Shown piece by piece: positions 24,029 through 33,654 of a stretch of 64,000 bases of DNA (position 1 is the first letter of the stretch; every line of letters begins with the position of its first letter). A program made the translations under genes and the position numbers. Source of the stretch: Wocania_A sp965224845 (GTDB taxonomy: Bacteria; Bacteroidota; Bacteroidia; Flavobacteriales; Flavobacteriaceae); contig CBDDAJ010000005.1 of the NCBI GenBank assembly GCA_965224845.1, positions 72,453 through 136,452 on the forward strand. Reading direction: 5' to 3'. The notes beneath the pieces are model-generated. The model made no database searches. It worked only from the letters and a program-made list of their open reading frames with translations, and was not told where the DNA came from.

Positions 24029-26248
24029 CTAGCCAATAATCTTTTCTTCAACATTCATATTATTCATATATGGCTGCTTGGTGAGTCTTTTACCTGTGGC
24101 TGCATAAATAGCATTAGCTACTGCGGCTCCAACAGGAGGCAATGTAGGTTCGCCAAGACCAGTAGGGCTTTCATGACTTTCAACAAAATGCACATCAACT
24201 TCTGGAGTTTGTCCCATACGGATCAATTGATAACTATCAAAATTATTAGATTGCGGAACTCCATTATTAAATGCTAATTCACTATACATGGCATGCCCAA
24301 TTCCATCAATAACTCCGCCCTTTATTTGATTCAATGCTCCTAAAGGGTTTACCACTATACCACAGTCTACTGCACAGGTCACTTTTTTCACAACGGGCAA
24401 TCCATTATCCATAACAATATCTGCTACTTCAGCGACATGCGTATTATGGCAGTAATAAACAGAAAAACCTTGATAAATACCATCTTTAGTATTTCCCCAA
24501 TTAGATTTATCTACCACCAATTTAATTACACCTTCTAAGCGTTCGGGATTGTACTGAATGCGTTCGTCTGTAGTTCCTTTTACATTCTGTAATAACTCTA
24601 AATGCAATTGAATACGGTCTACCCCCATAACTTCTGCCAATTCATCAAAAAAGCTTTGCTCTGCACTGGCCAAAAAATTAGTATATGGTGCTCTCCAGGC
24701 GCCTGTAGTGATATTACTTTTATAATTTGCTACATCTACCTGATAGTTTTCAACTGCTCCAGCAGGAAAAAAATTAGGTATCAAGCTGTACATATTATTG
24801 TTAATCGCTGCTTCTTTTAAGTGATAGCCTGTTAATTTTCCATCTTTTATAGATGCTGCTATTTTGTATTTGATAGCCGGACGATAAATACCTGTAGTCA
24901 TATCATCTTCCCTTGTAGAAACCATTTTAACTGGTTTTTTTATCGCATTAGAAATTTCGGCGGCTTCATAAGCAAAATCGCCATAGAGTCTTCGACCAAA
25001 TCCACCTCCCATTCTTGTCATTTCTACATGAACATCTTCTATATCCCGATCTAATAAATCAGAAACAACTGTTGCTGCTGCTGCAGGGGTTTGAATTGGT
25101 CCAACCAAATGCACTTTGTCTTCAGTTACATTGGCGAAAAAATTCATAGGTTCCATACAATTGTGTGGCAAAAAAGGAGATTCGTATGTGCGTTCTAAAA
25201 CCTTATCGGCTTCAGCAAATGCCTTTTTAACGTTTCCATCTGATCGCATTGTCTCAAACTTATTTCCTTCTAACAAATCAATTAATGTTTTATCATGAAA
25301 CTCTGTATCTTCAAGTGCAGATTCTGTATTCCAAACAGCCTTTATTGCATTTTTTCCTTTGATTGCTGCCCAGGTAGAATTTGCAATAACAACAACTTTA
25401 TCATTGCTATTTAATTTTGCGGTCCAATTATTTTTATCATTTTCAAAATATGCTCTTACTTTCTCACCAATTGTAATAACATCTATTACACCTGGTATTG
25501 CTTTAGCTGCTGTAGCATCAAAAGATTCTAGAGCCTGACCAAAAGCCGGAGCTCTTAAAACCGAGGCATAAACCATACCTGCCGCCTTATAATCTAAACC
25601 AAATAAAGGTTTACCGGTTGCAATCTCATCTAAATCTACATTTGCAGTACTTTGTCCAATAATTGTAAAATCTTTAGGATCTTTTAATTTAACATCTTCT
25701 GGAACTTCCAACAAAGCTGCTTCTTTAACCACATCTCCATAACCTAGCTTATCTCCATTGGCATTCGTAATAATACCATTTTTTGCATTACATTCTGAGG
25801 CATCAACACCCCACTTAGCAGCAGCAGCGTTAACTAACATTTGTTTAGCAGTGGCCCCTGTTTGTCGTAATGGTTCCCATCCAAATCTAATAGATTGACT
25901 TCCTCCAGCTACTTGTCTTGTATAATTTTTAGTATCTAAAACACCTTGTTTAACATACACATCCTCCCAGGGCACATCCAACTCTTCTGCAATAATCATA
26001 GGCATAGATGTTTTTACACCCTGACCAATTTCTGGATTAGGTGAAAATATGGTGACTTTACCCTGGTCTGATATTTTTATAAAGGCATTAAAGTCGTTAA
26101 AATTTAATTGGCTTATGTCTATTGGCGGTGTTACATCTTGTTTACAGGCATTAAATAAGTTAAACCCTATTAACAGGCCACCACTTGCTAGTGTTGATGT
26201 TTTTAAGAAAGATCTTCTGCTAAATGCCAAATGTTGTGAAGTTTTCAT
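24029..26248 (-). CDS. Tat-exported xanthine dehydrogenase/aldehyde oxidase-family molybdenum subunit
   Basis: The 739-residue large subunit of a molybdenum hydroxylase (isoquinoline oxidoreductase IorB-like branch) has a twin-arginine signal SRRSFLK at residues 9-15. A hydrophobic stretch and a possible lipobox Cys follow at about 35 (FNACK), so it may be exported and tethered. Cofactor motifs include MTRMGGGFGRRLYGDF, GAWRAPYTNFLASAEQ and, near the C-terminus, GLGEPTLPPVGAAVANA with the catalytic Glu. The substrate (aldehyde, N-heterocycle or other) is unknown. The [2Fe-2S] subunit gene is 20 bp upstream and XdhC and MocA follow, a complete maturation set. Confidence 0.85.
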   Translation of the reverse strand: MKTSQHLAFSRRSFLKTSTLASGGLLIGFNLFNACKQDVTPPIDISQLNFNDFNAFIKISDQGKVTIFSPNPEIGQGVKTSMPMIIAEELDVPWEDVYVKQGVLDTKNYTRQVAGGSQSIRFGWEPLRQTGATAKQMLVNAAAAKWGVDASECNAKNGIITNANGDKLGYGDVVKEAALLEVPEDVKLKDPKDFTIIGQSTANVDLDEIATGKPLFGLDYKAAGMVYASVLRAPAFGQALESFDATAAKAIPGVIDVITIGEKVRAYFENDKNNWTAKLNSNDKVVVIANSTWAAIKGKNAIKAVWNTESALEDTEFHDKTLIDLLEGNKFETMRSDGNVKKAFAEADKVLERTYESPFLPHNCMEPMNFFANVTEDKVHLVGPIQTPAAAATVVSDLLDRDIEDVHVEMTRMGGGFGRRLYGDFAYEAAEISNAIKKPVKMVSTREDDMTTGIYRPAIKYKIAASIKDGKLTGYHLKEAAINNNMYSLIPNFFPAGAVENYQVDVANYKSNITTGAWRAPYTNFLASAEQSFFDELAEVMGVDRIQLHLELLQNVKGTTDERIQYNPERLEGVIKLVVDKSNWGNTKDGIYQGFSVYYCHNTHVAEVADIVMDNGLPVVKKVTCAVDCGIVVNPLGALNQIKGGVIDGIGHAMYSELAFNNGVPQSNNFDSYQLIRMGQTPEVDVHFVESHESPTGLGEPTLPPVGAAVANAIYAATGKRLTKQPYMNNMNVEEKIIG

Positions 26249-26268
26249 TTTGTTAATTATATTTAGGT

Positions 26269-26730
26269 TTAACTTAGTTTTTCTGATGCTAGCTTGACCG
26301 CTTTTTCTATACTATTGTAAGAGGCACATCTGCAAATATTACCATGCATAGCATTTCTTATTTCTGAATCGCTAGGGTTAGGATTTCTTTTTAAAAATGC
26401 TGATGCTGTCATGATTTGTCCTGATTGACAATAACCGCATTGTGGAACATCAATAGTTTTCCAGGCTTCCTGAACCGGATGATTGCCACTTTCTGAGAGC
26501 CCTTCAATTGTTATAATATCCATGCCTTCAGCTTGAGATATTTGAAGTAAACAGCTACGCATTGCCGTACCATTTACATGTACTGTACAAGCGCCACATT
26601 GCCCAATACCACAGCCATATTTTGTTCCTACTAAATTAATCTGATCTCTTAATACCCAAAGTAAAGGGGTGTCCATGTCTGCCTCAACAGTATGGGTTTT
26701 ATTATTAATTTTTAAGTTAAATGTTGGCAT
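26269..26730 (-). CDS. [2Fe-2S] subunit of the molybdenum hydroxylase
   Basis: The 153-residue iron-sulfur subunit of the IorA/XdhS/CoxS type has a plant-ferredoxin-like cluster (Cys40, 45, 48, 60) and a second four-helix cluster (Cys98, 101, 133, 135). It has no signal peptide, so it should be exported together with the Tat-tagged large subunit. It is the first gene of the leftward unit running through fhs. Confidence 0.92.
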   Translation of the reverse strand: MPTFNLKINNKTHTVEADMDTPLLWVLRDQINLVGTKYGCGIGQCGACTVHVNGTAMRSCLLQISQAEGMDIITIEGLSESGNHPVQEAWKTIDVPQCGYCQSGQIMTASAFLKRNPNPSDSEIRNAMHGNICRCASYNSIEKAVKLASEKLS

Positions 26731-26790
26731 AATTGTATGTATTAGAAAGATTGATTCTATCTAAAAGTACAAAAATATAAGAGCTCTATT

Positions 26791-27768
26791 TTACAGACTT
26801 GCTTCTTTTAACATAGATTTAATAAACTCTATAGCTCTTCGCTCATTGTAGTATATATTCTTTTTATCAACAAACCCAACATGTCCCCCATGATTTGGCA
26901 TTTCCAAGTAAAGATTGGGGTTTGCCTTTGCCATTTTTACAGGATAGCATTCTGGCGACAAAAACGAATCGTTAAGCGCATTTATGAGTAAAGTTGGTAT
27001 TTTTATATGATCCAGAACGTGTAAGCTACTGCTCTTTTCATAATAATCAAATGCATCTTTAAAACCATGAGCTATGGAAGTATATACATTGTCAAAGTCC
27101 AGCAAAGTTTTAATAGAGCTCACTTGATTAATATCGAGTATCTCAGGGAATTGCTTTTGCTTAATTCTTAGCTTAGAAATGAGGTGCTTTTTAAATCTAT
27201 CGTGGTATAATATATTTTTAAACGTGTGTAATTCATCAGAAGAGCCTTTTAAATAGCAGGGCACAGAAACAGCTACAGCCGCCTTAATTTGCTCAGGCAC
27301 ATCATTCCCTTCTCCCAGGTATTTTAAAATAACATTACCACCAAGACTAAACCCTTTTAAATATATTTCTGAATATTGTTTTGTTGAAGTTATATGTTGG
27401 ATAATCTCAATTAAATCATCGGTAGCTCCAGAATGATAACTTCTGTATTTTAGATTATCTTCCCCACTACACCCTCTAAAATTCACACATACAGCATCCA
27501 TAGCGTTTTTATTAAAAAGTTTAGCTGTACCTATTATATAAGGGCGTTGTGCATTTCCTTCTAAACCGTGTAACAAAACAATAAGTCTGTTACCTTTTAC
27601 TTTCGAAAAGCTCCAATCTAAATCTATAAAATCGTTATCACTTAAAATGATGCGTTCGCGCTCTTGGTTTACTTTTTGCACTCGCCTAACCAAGCCAGAA
27701 TACACAGTAGAAACAAATCCATTTTTAAAACAAAAAGGAGGCTTATAGGTTGACTCTATAACAGGCAT
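26791..27768 (-). CDS. Alpha/beta hydrolase, YheT/EMB8 family
   Basis: The hydrolase has 325 residues. HGLEGNAQRPYIIG near residues 67-80 forms the oxyanion region, VNFRGCSG near 95 is a family block, the nucleophile elbow is GFSLGGN near 142-148, and the acid and base are in NALNDSFL and HGGHVGF in the C-terminal part. YheT-like proteins are hydrolases of unclear physiological substrate. It stands alone, after the hydroxylase operon on the same strand. Confidence 0.85.
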   Translation of the reverse strand: MPVIESTYKPPFCFKNGFVSTVYSGLVRRVQKVNQERERIILSDNDFIDLDWSFSKVKGNRLIVLLHGLEGNAQRPYIIGTAKLFNKNAMDAVCVNFRGCSGEDNLKYRSYHSGATDDLIEIIQHITSTKQYSEIYLKGFSLGGNVILKYLGEGNDVPEQIKAAVAVSVPCYLKGSSDELHTFKNILYHDRFKKHLISKLRIKQKQFPEILDINQVSSIKTLLDFDNVYTSIAHGFKDAFDYYEKSSSLHVLDHIKIPTLLINALNDSFLSPECYPVKMAKANPNLYLEMPNHGGHVGFVDKKNIYYNERRAIEFIKSMLKEASL

Positions 27769-27805
27769 TATCTAAAAAAGACTCTAATAAACTTTATATG
27801 TGGCA

Positions 27806-28441
27806 TTAATAGGTATTAATAAGTATTACTCCATTTGCTCCTCTTGAACCATATGCAGCACACTCAGGACCTTTTAAAACGGATACTGATTTTATTTCAT
27901 TAGGGTTTATAGCATCTATATTACTAATAGGAGATTTATTGACTACAAAAAGTGGTGCTGTACTACTGCGCAAGCTCGTTATACCCCTAACAAGAATTTC
28001 ATTATTCCCGCTAACTCTAACACCACTTACACGATCTCTAAAATAATCGTATATAGTATTATAGATTCTAGGTGTTTTTTCAGATTTCTTCTTTCGCTTA
28101 AAAACAACAAGGTTAAATTTCTCTTTGTTTAAACTATTCTTATTGAAAGTGAAATTTATTTCGTTTTTATTATTGTAATCAACTTCTTCCACCCCATAAG
28201 CGGAAGAGGCTACCATAACTTTCTTTGGGGCTTTTTTAAGCTTAATTTTATAAAACCCATCAGAGTTTGTTTTCTTATTTGTTATAACTTCATCAATAAA
28301 AACCGAAACATTTGCAACCGGATTGTTTAATGAGTCTTTAACAAAACCAGAGATAACTATTTTTTTATTCTTGCGTTGTGCATTTGCGCTTAATATAAAA
28401 AAGCTAAACGCAAATAACAGTATGGTATATTTAAATTTCAT
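27806..28441 (-). CDS. Exported protein with carboxypeptidase-regulatory-like and TonB-plug-like domains
   Basis: The 211-residue protein has a signal peptide (about 1-21), then a CarboxypepD-regulatory-like domain (GFVKDSLNNPVANVSVFID near 32-50). The second half resembles the plug domain of SusC-type TonB receptors, with LVRGITSLRSS near 145 and SVLKGPECAAYGSRGANGVILINT near the end. No beta-barrel follows, so it is a stand-alone plug-like protein or a reduced receptor; the frame ends cleanly, so a truncation is not evident. Function unknown. Confidence 0.7.
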   Translation of the reverse strand: MKFKYTILLFAFSFFILSANAQRKNKKIVISGFVKDSLNNPVANVSVFIDEVITNKKTNSDGFYKIKLKKAPKKVMVASSAYGVEEVDYNNKNEINFTFNKNSLNKEKFNLVVFKRKKKSEKTPRIYNTIYDYFRDRVSGVRVSGNNEILVRGITSLRSSTAPLFVVNKSPISNIDAINPNEIKSVSVLKGPECAAYGSRGANGVILINTY

Positions 28442-28478
28442 AACAAATAATTTTTAATCTTTTAAAGATACAAATAAT

Positions 28479-30101
28479 TTACTCATATTCTAAAGCTATA
28501 AACTTAAAATTGGTCCCATCAAATAAGCCCTTATCACTAAGCTTTAAAGATGGAATTACCAGTAATGCCATAAAAGACAGGGTCATGTATGGTGCCTTAA
28601 GTTTACAGCCTAATTGCTTAGCTATGGTATCTAATTTAGCATATTGTGCTCCAATCGTTTTTCCATCTTTATCACTCATTATGCCAGCTACAGGTAATGC
28701 TATTATCGCTGCTTTAGAGTTTGAAACGGCACAAATACCTCCTTTGTTTTCTATTACTAAATTAACCGCTTTACAGATAGCTTCGTCTGAAACCCCAACC
28801 GCTATAATATTATGAGAATCGTGACCTACTGATGATGCAATAGCACCTTCTTTTAATCCAAAATTTTTAATAAATGCTATGGCAGGTTTTTGGTTTTTAT
28901 AGCGGTTTACTACAGATACCTTTAAAATATCACTTTCAATATTTGAAACTACATTGCCGTTTTCCAGTAAAGCATCCTCTATCAATTCATTAGTAACCAG
29001 CTGCCCCTCTAAAGCCTCAATAACTCTAATTCGTTTAGCAGTAGATTCAAATCTGAAATCTGAAATTTTCTTTTTACTACAATTGAAATTATTCAATATT
29101 TTAAAAGAGGCCGGTGCTATTAAAGATCGATCTTTACTAAAAACCAATGTTCCGCCTATAAACGTTTGAAGTGTTTTAAAATCCTTCAAATCTTCAACGA
29201 TAATACAATCTGCATGATCACCTTCTTCTAATAAGCCTACATCTAAATTATAATGATTTACCGGGTTAACACAGGCTACCTGCAAAACTTTAAACATATC
29301 AATGCCTTTAGCAACAGCTCTGGCACAAAGTTGATTAATATGGTAGAGCATTAAATCGTCTGGATGCTTATCGTCACTACAAAACATCATGTTTTCAAAA
29401 TGCTCTGGGAGTAAATCAATTAGAGCTTCAAAGTTTTTGGCTGCACTACCTTCTCTTATTAAAACTTGCATTCCCTTTTGAAGCTTTTCTAAGCCTTCTT
29501 CGTAGGTAAAACACTCATGGTCTGTAGATATTCCAGCGTTAATATATTTGGTAACATCATCTCCTCTTAATCCCGGGGCATGTCCATCAACAGGCTTATT
29601 ATAATATTTTGCCCAAGCTATCTTTTTCATAACTTCATCATCATCAAATAAAACCCCCGGATAATTCATCATTTCTGCTAAATACTTGATATCTGGATGT
29701 TCTAGAAGTTTTTTGATATCGTCTGAATTTATAATGGCTCCAGCGGATTCAAATGCTGTTGCAGGCACACAAGATGGGGCGCCAAAATTGAATTTAAATG
29801 GTGTTTGTTTGCCATTTTCAATCATAAACTCAACGCCCTTAACCCCTAAAACATTAGCAATCTCATGAGGATCAGAAACCGTGGCCACAGTTCCATGCGT
29901 TACTGCTAAACAAGCAAACTCGCTTGGTACCAACATAGAGCTTTCAATATGAATATGAGCATCAATAAAACCAGGAAGAATATAATGATTAACGTTGTTA
30001 TTTTTTTCTGTAATAGATTTAATCTTCCCGTTTTCTATAAAGATTTCTCCCTTATAGATTCGTTTGTTTTTTATATCAACTATGTTGCCTTGTAATTTCA
30101 A
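28479..30101 (-). CDS. ade: Adenine deaminase
   Basis: This enzyme deaminates adenine to hypoxanthine in purine salvage. The 540-residue amidohydrolase has PGFIDAHIHIESSML near residues 44-58 (metal-binding HxH and the family-specific IESSM). DPHEIANVLGVKG, DGHAPGL and SDDKHPDDL blocks follow in the usual order, and the C-terminal SVGHDSHNIIAVG is typical of Ade. The start is TTG 30101; no ATG is available before the first strand. It lies 37 bp upstream of the plug-domain gene. Confidence 0.93.
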   Translation of the reverse strand: MKLQGNIVDIKNKRIYKGEIFIENGKIKSITEKNNNVNHYILPGFIDAHIHIESSMLVPSEFACLAVTHGTVATVSDPHEIANVLGVKGVEFMIENGKQTPFKFNFGAPSCVPATAFESAGAIINSDDIKKLLEHPDIKYLAEMMNYPGVLFDDDEVMKKIAWAKYYNKPVDGHAPGLRGDDVTKYINAGISTDHECFTYEEGLEKLQKGMQVLIREGSAAKNFEALIDLLPEHFENMMFCSDDKHPDDLMLYHINQLCARAVAKGIDMFKVLQVACVNPVNHYNLDVGLLEEGDHADCIIVEDLKDFKTLQTFIGGTLVFSKDRSLIAPASFKILNNFNCSKKKISDFRFESTAKRIRVIEALEGQLVTNELIEDALLENGNVVSNIESDILKVSVVNRYKNQKPAIAFIKNFGLKEGAIASSVGHDSHNIIAVGVSDEAICKAVNLVIENKGGICAVSNSKAAIIALPVAGIMSDKDGKTIGAQYAKLDTIAKQLGCKLKAPYMTLSFMALLVIPSLKLSDKGLFDGTNFKFIALEYE

Positions 30102-30153
30102 ATTGTTTTTAATATTTTAAGTGTGATACTGAGGCTGGCCTTGCTATCACATC

Positions 30154-31464
30154 TTATTTTAATTCTATTTTAAGAATATGCTTTGTGTTTTTGGTTACTT
30201 TAAACCTATTATCGGCTCGCCTGTTAATTACCCAAACAATATCGTTTCCTGAACACAGCAACCAAACAGTTTCTTTGTCTAAAAGTGAAAGCTTTTCGTC
30301 TTTAAAATATTTACTCAATTTCTTTTTCCCTACCATTCCCAATGGATAAAAAACATCGCCTTGTTTCCATTTTCGGAGTGTTAATGGAAAATCTAACCTG
30401 TCTTTATCTACATAAATTATAGTACTTAACTTTTCTGCAATCAAATCAACTTCATTAATAAGCAAAGATCCAAAAGGAGTTTTAGTTTCATTATCACTAT
30501 TAAGTATTTCAATGGGCTTATAGGCTTTTGGAGTCATTTCACTTAACAATAAAAATGCTCTGTCTTTAACTAAGCGATGTGTATTTGAAAAGACCTGCTT
30601 TCCTGATTGGGCATTTAAAAGGTTAGTAACGTCGTCCCATTCGGTAAAATTATAAGCCTTTAAAAATTCAAATAAGTAAGCTTTGGGGTGGTTCAATTTT
30701 TTAATCTTGGAAATATCAAAAGATATTGTTTGCGAATCTACTCGATTAACTACTTCATCAAAAACATTTTTAATTCTATCTTTTACAATACCCCTTGAAC
30801 TTTTTAAATATGACTGTGTTTTATTAAAGCTTTGTAACAATTTCGGGTTAATTTCTTTTAAAACAGGTATGACATCGTGCCTCAATTTATTTCGTAAATA
30901 TTTGGTAGAAGCATTACTGCTATCCGCTCTCCATTTTAGATTTTGATCGTTTGCATAGGTTTCTATCGCTTCTCTAGAAAACGGCAATAATGGCCTAACC
31001 AATTTATCATTAATGGCAGGAATACCTGTTAGCCCCTCTAAACCTGTACCACGCGATAAGTTAATTAAAAAGGTTTCTAAATTATCATCGGCATGATGTG
31101 CTGTTAAAATATAATCAAATTGCAATTGAGTTGCCAATGCTTCAAACCAATTATAACGCAACTCACGTGCTGCCATTTGTATCGATAATTTATTTTTTTT
31201 AGCATAGGCTTCGGTATCAAAACGCTCAATAAAAACCTCTAAATCTAAGTTTTCGGCTAATTGTAGTATAAAATTTTCATCACCATCACTTTCATTACCT
31301 CGCAAACTAAAATTGCAATGCGCTAAGGCCATATCCAAGTTTAACAGGTGGCATAAATATGCTAAAACCACACTATCTAATCCGCCAGAAATAGCAATCA
31401 GTAGTCTGCTTTCATTTAAGAATGAAAAATTATTTTTTAAATGGTTTTTGAATTGCTTCAGCAT
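30154..31464 (-). CDS. tilS: tRNA(Ile)-lysidine synthase TilS
   Basis: TilS modifies C34 of the AUA-reading isoleucine tRNA to lysidine, an essential step. About 436 residues are read from ATG 31464; the frame extends 12 codons upstream to 31500. The PP-loop ISGGLDSVVLAY lies near residues 21-32, and the HCNFSLRGNESDGDE and TAHHADDNLETFLINLSRGTGLEGL motifs follow in order. The C-terminal TilS domain with KWRKQGDVF-like and LSKYFKDEKL segments is present. Confidence 0.95.
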   Translation of the reverse strand: MLKQFKNHLKNNFSFLNESRLLIAISGGLDSVVLAYLCHLLNLDMALAHCNFSLRGNESDGDENFILQLAENLDLEVFIERFDTEAYAKKNKLSIQMAARELRYNWFEALATQLQFDYILTAHHADDNLETFLINLSRGTGLEGLTGIPAINDKLVRPLLPFSREAIETYANDQNLKWRADSSNASTKYLRNKLRHDVIPVLKEINPKLLQSFNKTQSYLKSSRGIVKDRIKNVFDEVVNRVDSQTISFDISKIKKLNHPKAYLFEFLKAYNFTEWDDVTNLLNAQSGKQVFSNTHRLVKDRAFLLLSEMTPKAYKPIEILNSDNETKTPFGSLLINEVDLIAEKLSTIIYVDKDRLDFPLTLRKWKQGDVFYPLGMVGKKKLSKYFKDEKLSLLDKETVWLLCSGNDIVWVINRRADNRFKVTKNTKHILKIELK

Positions 31465-31519
31465 GTTTTCAAATATACAACATTGCCTATTTATATACAC
31501 AAATTATATGCAGATAACA

Positions 31520-31533
31520 ATGACAAAAATCAT
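31520..31533. promoter_or_regulatory. FNR/CRP-like dyad between tilS and the sigma-like gene
   Basis: ATGAC-AAAA-ATCAT repeats the core seen at 4558-4571 and 4656-4675. A weak -7 match (TAATTTTA, 31555-31562) lies 32 bp to the right, the same spacing as at the nrf/moe sites. A 4-bp-per-arm dyad can arise by chance in 64 kb, so this is tentative. Confidence 0.25.
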
Positions 31534-31589
31534 ATTTAGAAATTATGATTTTAGTAATTTTAAAGTATAAATTCAACACCGAAAAGATT

Positions 31590-32282
31590 ATGTGCTCAAT
31601 TGAAAAATTAAACGACAAAACCACTCTAGAACATTTCAATAAAAAAGTAATTTCTGTAACGCAACATTTACATGCTTATATAAAGCATCGATTATACATA
31701 GCCGAGTCTAAGGGCATCATCCCTAAAAACATGTATGGCTCTAACGATTTTATAGATGAAGCCATTGCAAAGTTTTATGAAGGGGGCTACGATGTTGATA
31801 TGGAAGCTTTAGCTATAAAAATTAAGCTATTCAAAATTGTAGATTCTGATTTAGATGAGCTTTTTAAGAAAGAAGCCTTTCATCAAAATACATTAAGCAC
31901 AAACTCTATTTTAGAAGAAGAATTAGATGGGCTTGAAGAAAAATTTACAGTAGATGAAGATTTTGATTTTATCATGAATGAAGAACTCAATGATATTTCA
32001 TACAAACAAGATCAAAAGCACAAGCACCTATTCTTGTACGATAATGATACTACATCTATAAAAAATGTACTTGAGACTGAAGATCTATCTGCCTTACACA
32101 ACAAAAATATATTAGGAAAATTTTATACTTTGTTACCTCTAAAAGTATCAGAAATTGTTGATTTATTTGTTTTTGGAAGGCTTTCGTATGATGAGGTTGC
32201 CCAAATAAAAAAGATAGAAACAAAACGTGTAGAGCGTATTTTAAATTTAACCATCGAGAGTTTAAAGCAACATTTGGGTTAA
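31590..32282 (+). CDS. Protein with a sigma-70 region-4-like C-terminus, function unknown
   Basis: The 230-residue protein from ATG 31590 begins MCSIEKL; a longer frame from 31545 lacks a better start. The middle is strongly acidic (EEELDGLEEKF and neighbours). The last 50 residues, around LPLKVSEIVDLFVFGRLSYDEVAQIKKI, resemble the helix-turn-helix of sigma region 4. A clear region 2 is not evident, so it may be a divergent sigma factor or another DNA-binding protein. It overlaps the end of the convergent pabB gene by 4 bp. Confidence 0.6.
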   Translation: MCSIEKLNDKTTLEHFNKKVISVTQHLHAYIKHRLYIAESKGIIPKNMYGSNDFIDEAIAKFYEGGYDVDMEALAIKIKLFKIVDSDLDELFKKEAFHQNTLSTNSILEEELDGLEEKFTVDEDFDFIMNEELNDISYKQDQKHKHLFLYDNDTTSIKNVLETEDLSALHNKNILGKFYTLLPLKVSEIVDLFVFGRLSYDEVAQIKKIETKRVERILNLTIESLKQHLG

Positions 32283-33571
32283 TGTTCTAAAACCGTTCGC
32301 ATCGCTTTGGCTTTCACCAAGCATTCTTCGTATTCTTTTAATGGGTTGCTTTTGGCCGTTATAGCACCTCCTACAGAGTAGGAAACATATTGTTTGGTCT
32401 CATTATATAGAATACTGCGAATAATTACATTAAAATCGAAATCGCCCTTAGGAGAAAAATAACCAACAGCACCAGAATAAAGCCCCCGTTTGGTTTCTTC
32501 TAAATCTTCAATAATTTTCATGGCAGAAATTTTCGGAGCACCAGTCATACTTCCCATTGGAAATGTACTTTTGATAATATCTATAGGGTGTGTATCTTTC
32601 TCAACCTTAGAGGTTACTGTAGAGATCATTTGATGTACCTGATCGAAAGTATAAATTTTGCATAATTCTTCAACTTTCACACTTCCTTTTATAGCCGTTT
32701 TAGATAAATCATTACGAACCAGATCAACAATCATTATATTTTCGCTTCGCTCTTTTTCATCCTTTAATAATTCATCCTTTAATAATTTGTCTTCTTCTAA
32801 ATTACTTGATCGCTTAGCAGTTCCTTTTATAGGTTGTGAAACCATAGTATCTCCTTGCTTTTTCAAATAGCGCTCGGGAGAAGCCGAGAGCAAATATTTA
32901 TCTTGATGTTTAAAAAAAGTTGCAAAGGGCGGGTTTGAAATGGCATTAAGCTTATTATAAGTTTCTAAAGGATTAATTGCTGTGCCTTCTGCATAAAATT
33001 CCTGGCAAAAATTGGCTTCATAAATATCACCACGATGGATATGAGCTAACATTTGGTTTATTTTTTCGAAATACTCATCTTTATGAATACGAAGTTTTAT
33101 TTTAATAGACTTGTTAATTCGTTGATTTGTTGGTTCGTTAATCTGTTCAATATCATTTAAATCATCTTCAAATTCGTCTTCAACACCCTTTAAATACTGA
33201 ATTTCTACCTGGTTACCTTTTATTAAAAAAAGCTTTTTAGGTTGGAAAAAGTATAAATCAGGAAATTCCAACCCATCAAAGTTATTAGAACTTAAACCTT
33301 CAACATCATTCTTTAGATCGTAAGTTAAATATCCAAAAATCCAATCATTTGTATGATTTTGGTATACTTTCAGTTTTTCAAAACTATCATAATAATCTGT
33401 TTGAATACTTGTAAATGCTTCAACTGCTAAAACAGCATCGTAGCTTGAATAGTTTTGATCGTACTTATTAGAATCTAACCAAACTACATCGTCAAACTGC
33501 TGTGACCATATCAATAATTGATCTTTAAAAACTTTAGATGATTTTGTTTTATAATAAAAGGTTGTTCTCAA
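32279..33571 (-). CDS. pabB: Aminodeoxychorismate synthase component I
   Basis: PabB aminates chorismate toward p-aminobenzoate for folate. The 430-residue protein belongs to the anthranilate synthase I / chorismate-binding family: GDIYEANFCQEF near 180, SASPERYLKKQGDTMVSQPIKGTAKR near 230-255, ENIMIVDLVRNDLSK near 280, STFPMGSMTGAPKISAMKIIE near 335-355 and the final GGAITAKSNPLKEYEE. Length and the PIKGTAKR motif favour PabB over TrpE. The start is TTG 33571, as no ATG lies near. It converges on the sigma-like gene with a 4-bp overlap. Confidence 0.88.
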   Translation of the reverse strand: MRTTFYYKTKSSKVFKDQLLIWSQQFDDVVWLDSNKYDQNYSSYDAVLAVEAFTSIQTDYYDSFEKLKVYQNHTNDWIFGYLTYDLKNDVEGLSSNNFDGLEFPDLYFFQPKKLFLIKGNQVEIQYLKGVEDEFEDDLNDIEQINEPTNQRINKSIKIKLRIHKDEYFEKINQMLAHIHRGDIYEANFCQEFYAEGTAINPLETYNKLNAISNPPFATFFKHQDKYLLSASPERYLKKQGDTMVSQPIKGTAKRSSNLEEDKLLKDELLKDEKERSENIMIVDLVRNDLSKTAIKGSVKVEELCKIYTFDQVHQMISTVTSKVEKDTHPIDIIKSTFPMGSMTGAPKISAMKIIEDLEETKRGLYSGAVGYFSPKGDFDFNVIIRSILYNETKQYVSYSVGGAITAKSNPLKEYEECLVKAKAMRTVLEH

Positions 33572-33654
33572 TAATAAAAAAGTTTATGGCGTAAAGTTAC
33601 TTAGAATACTTAAAAAATTAAGAATTTTGTATAATACTTTAAATGTAATTTTTG

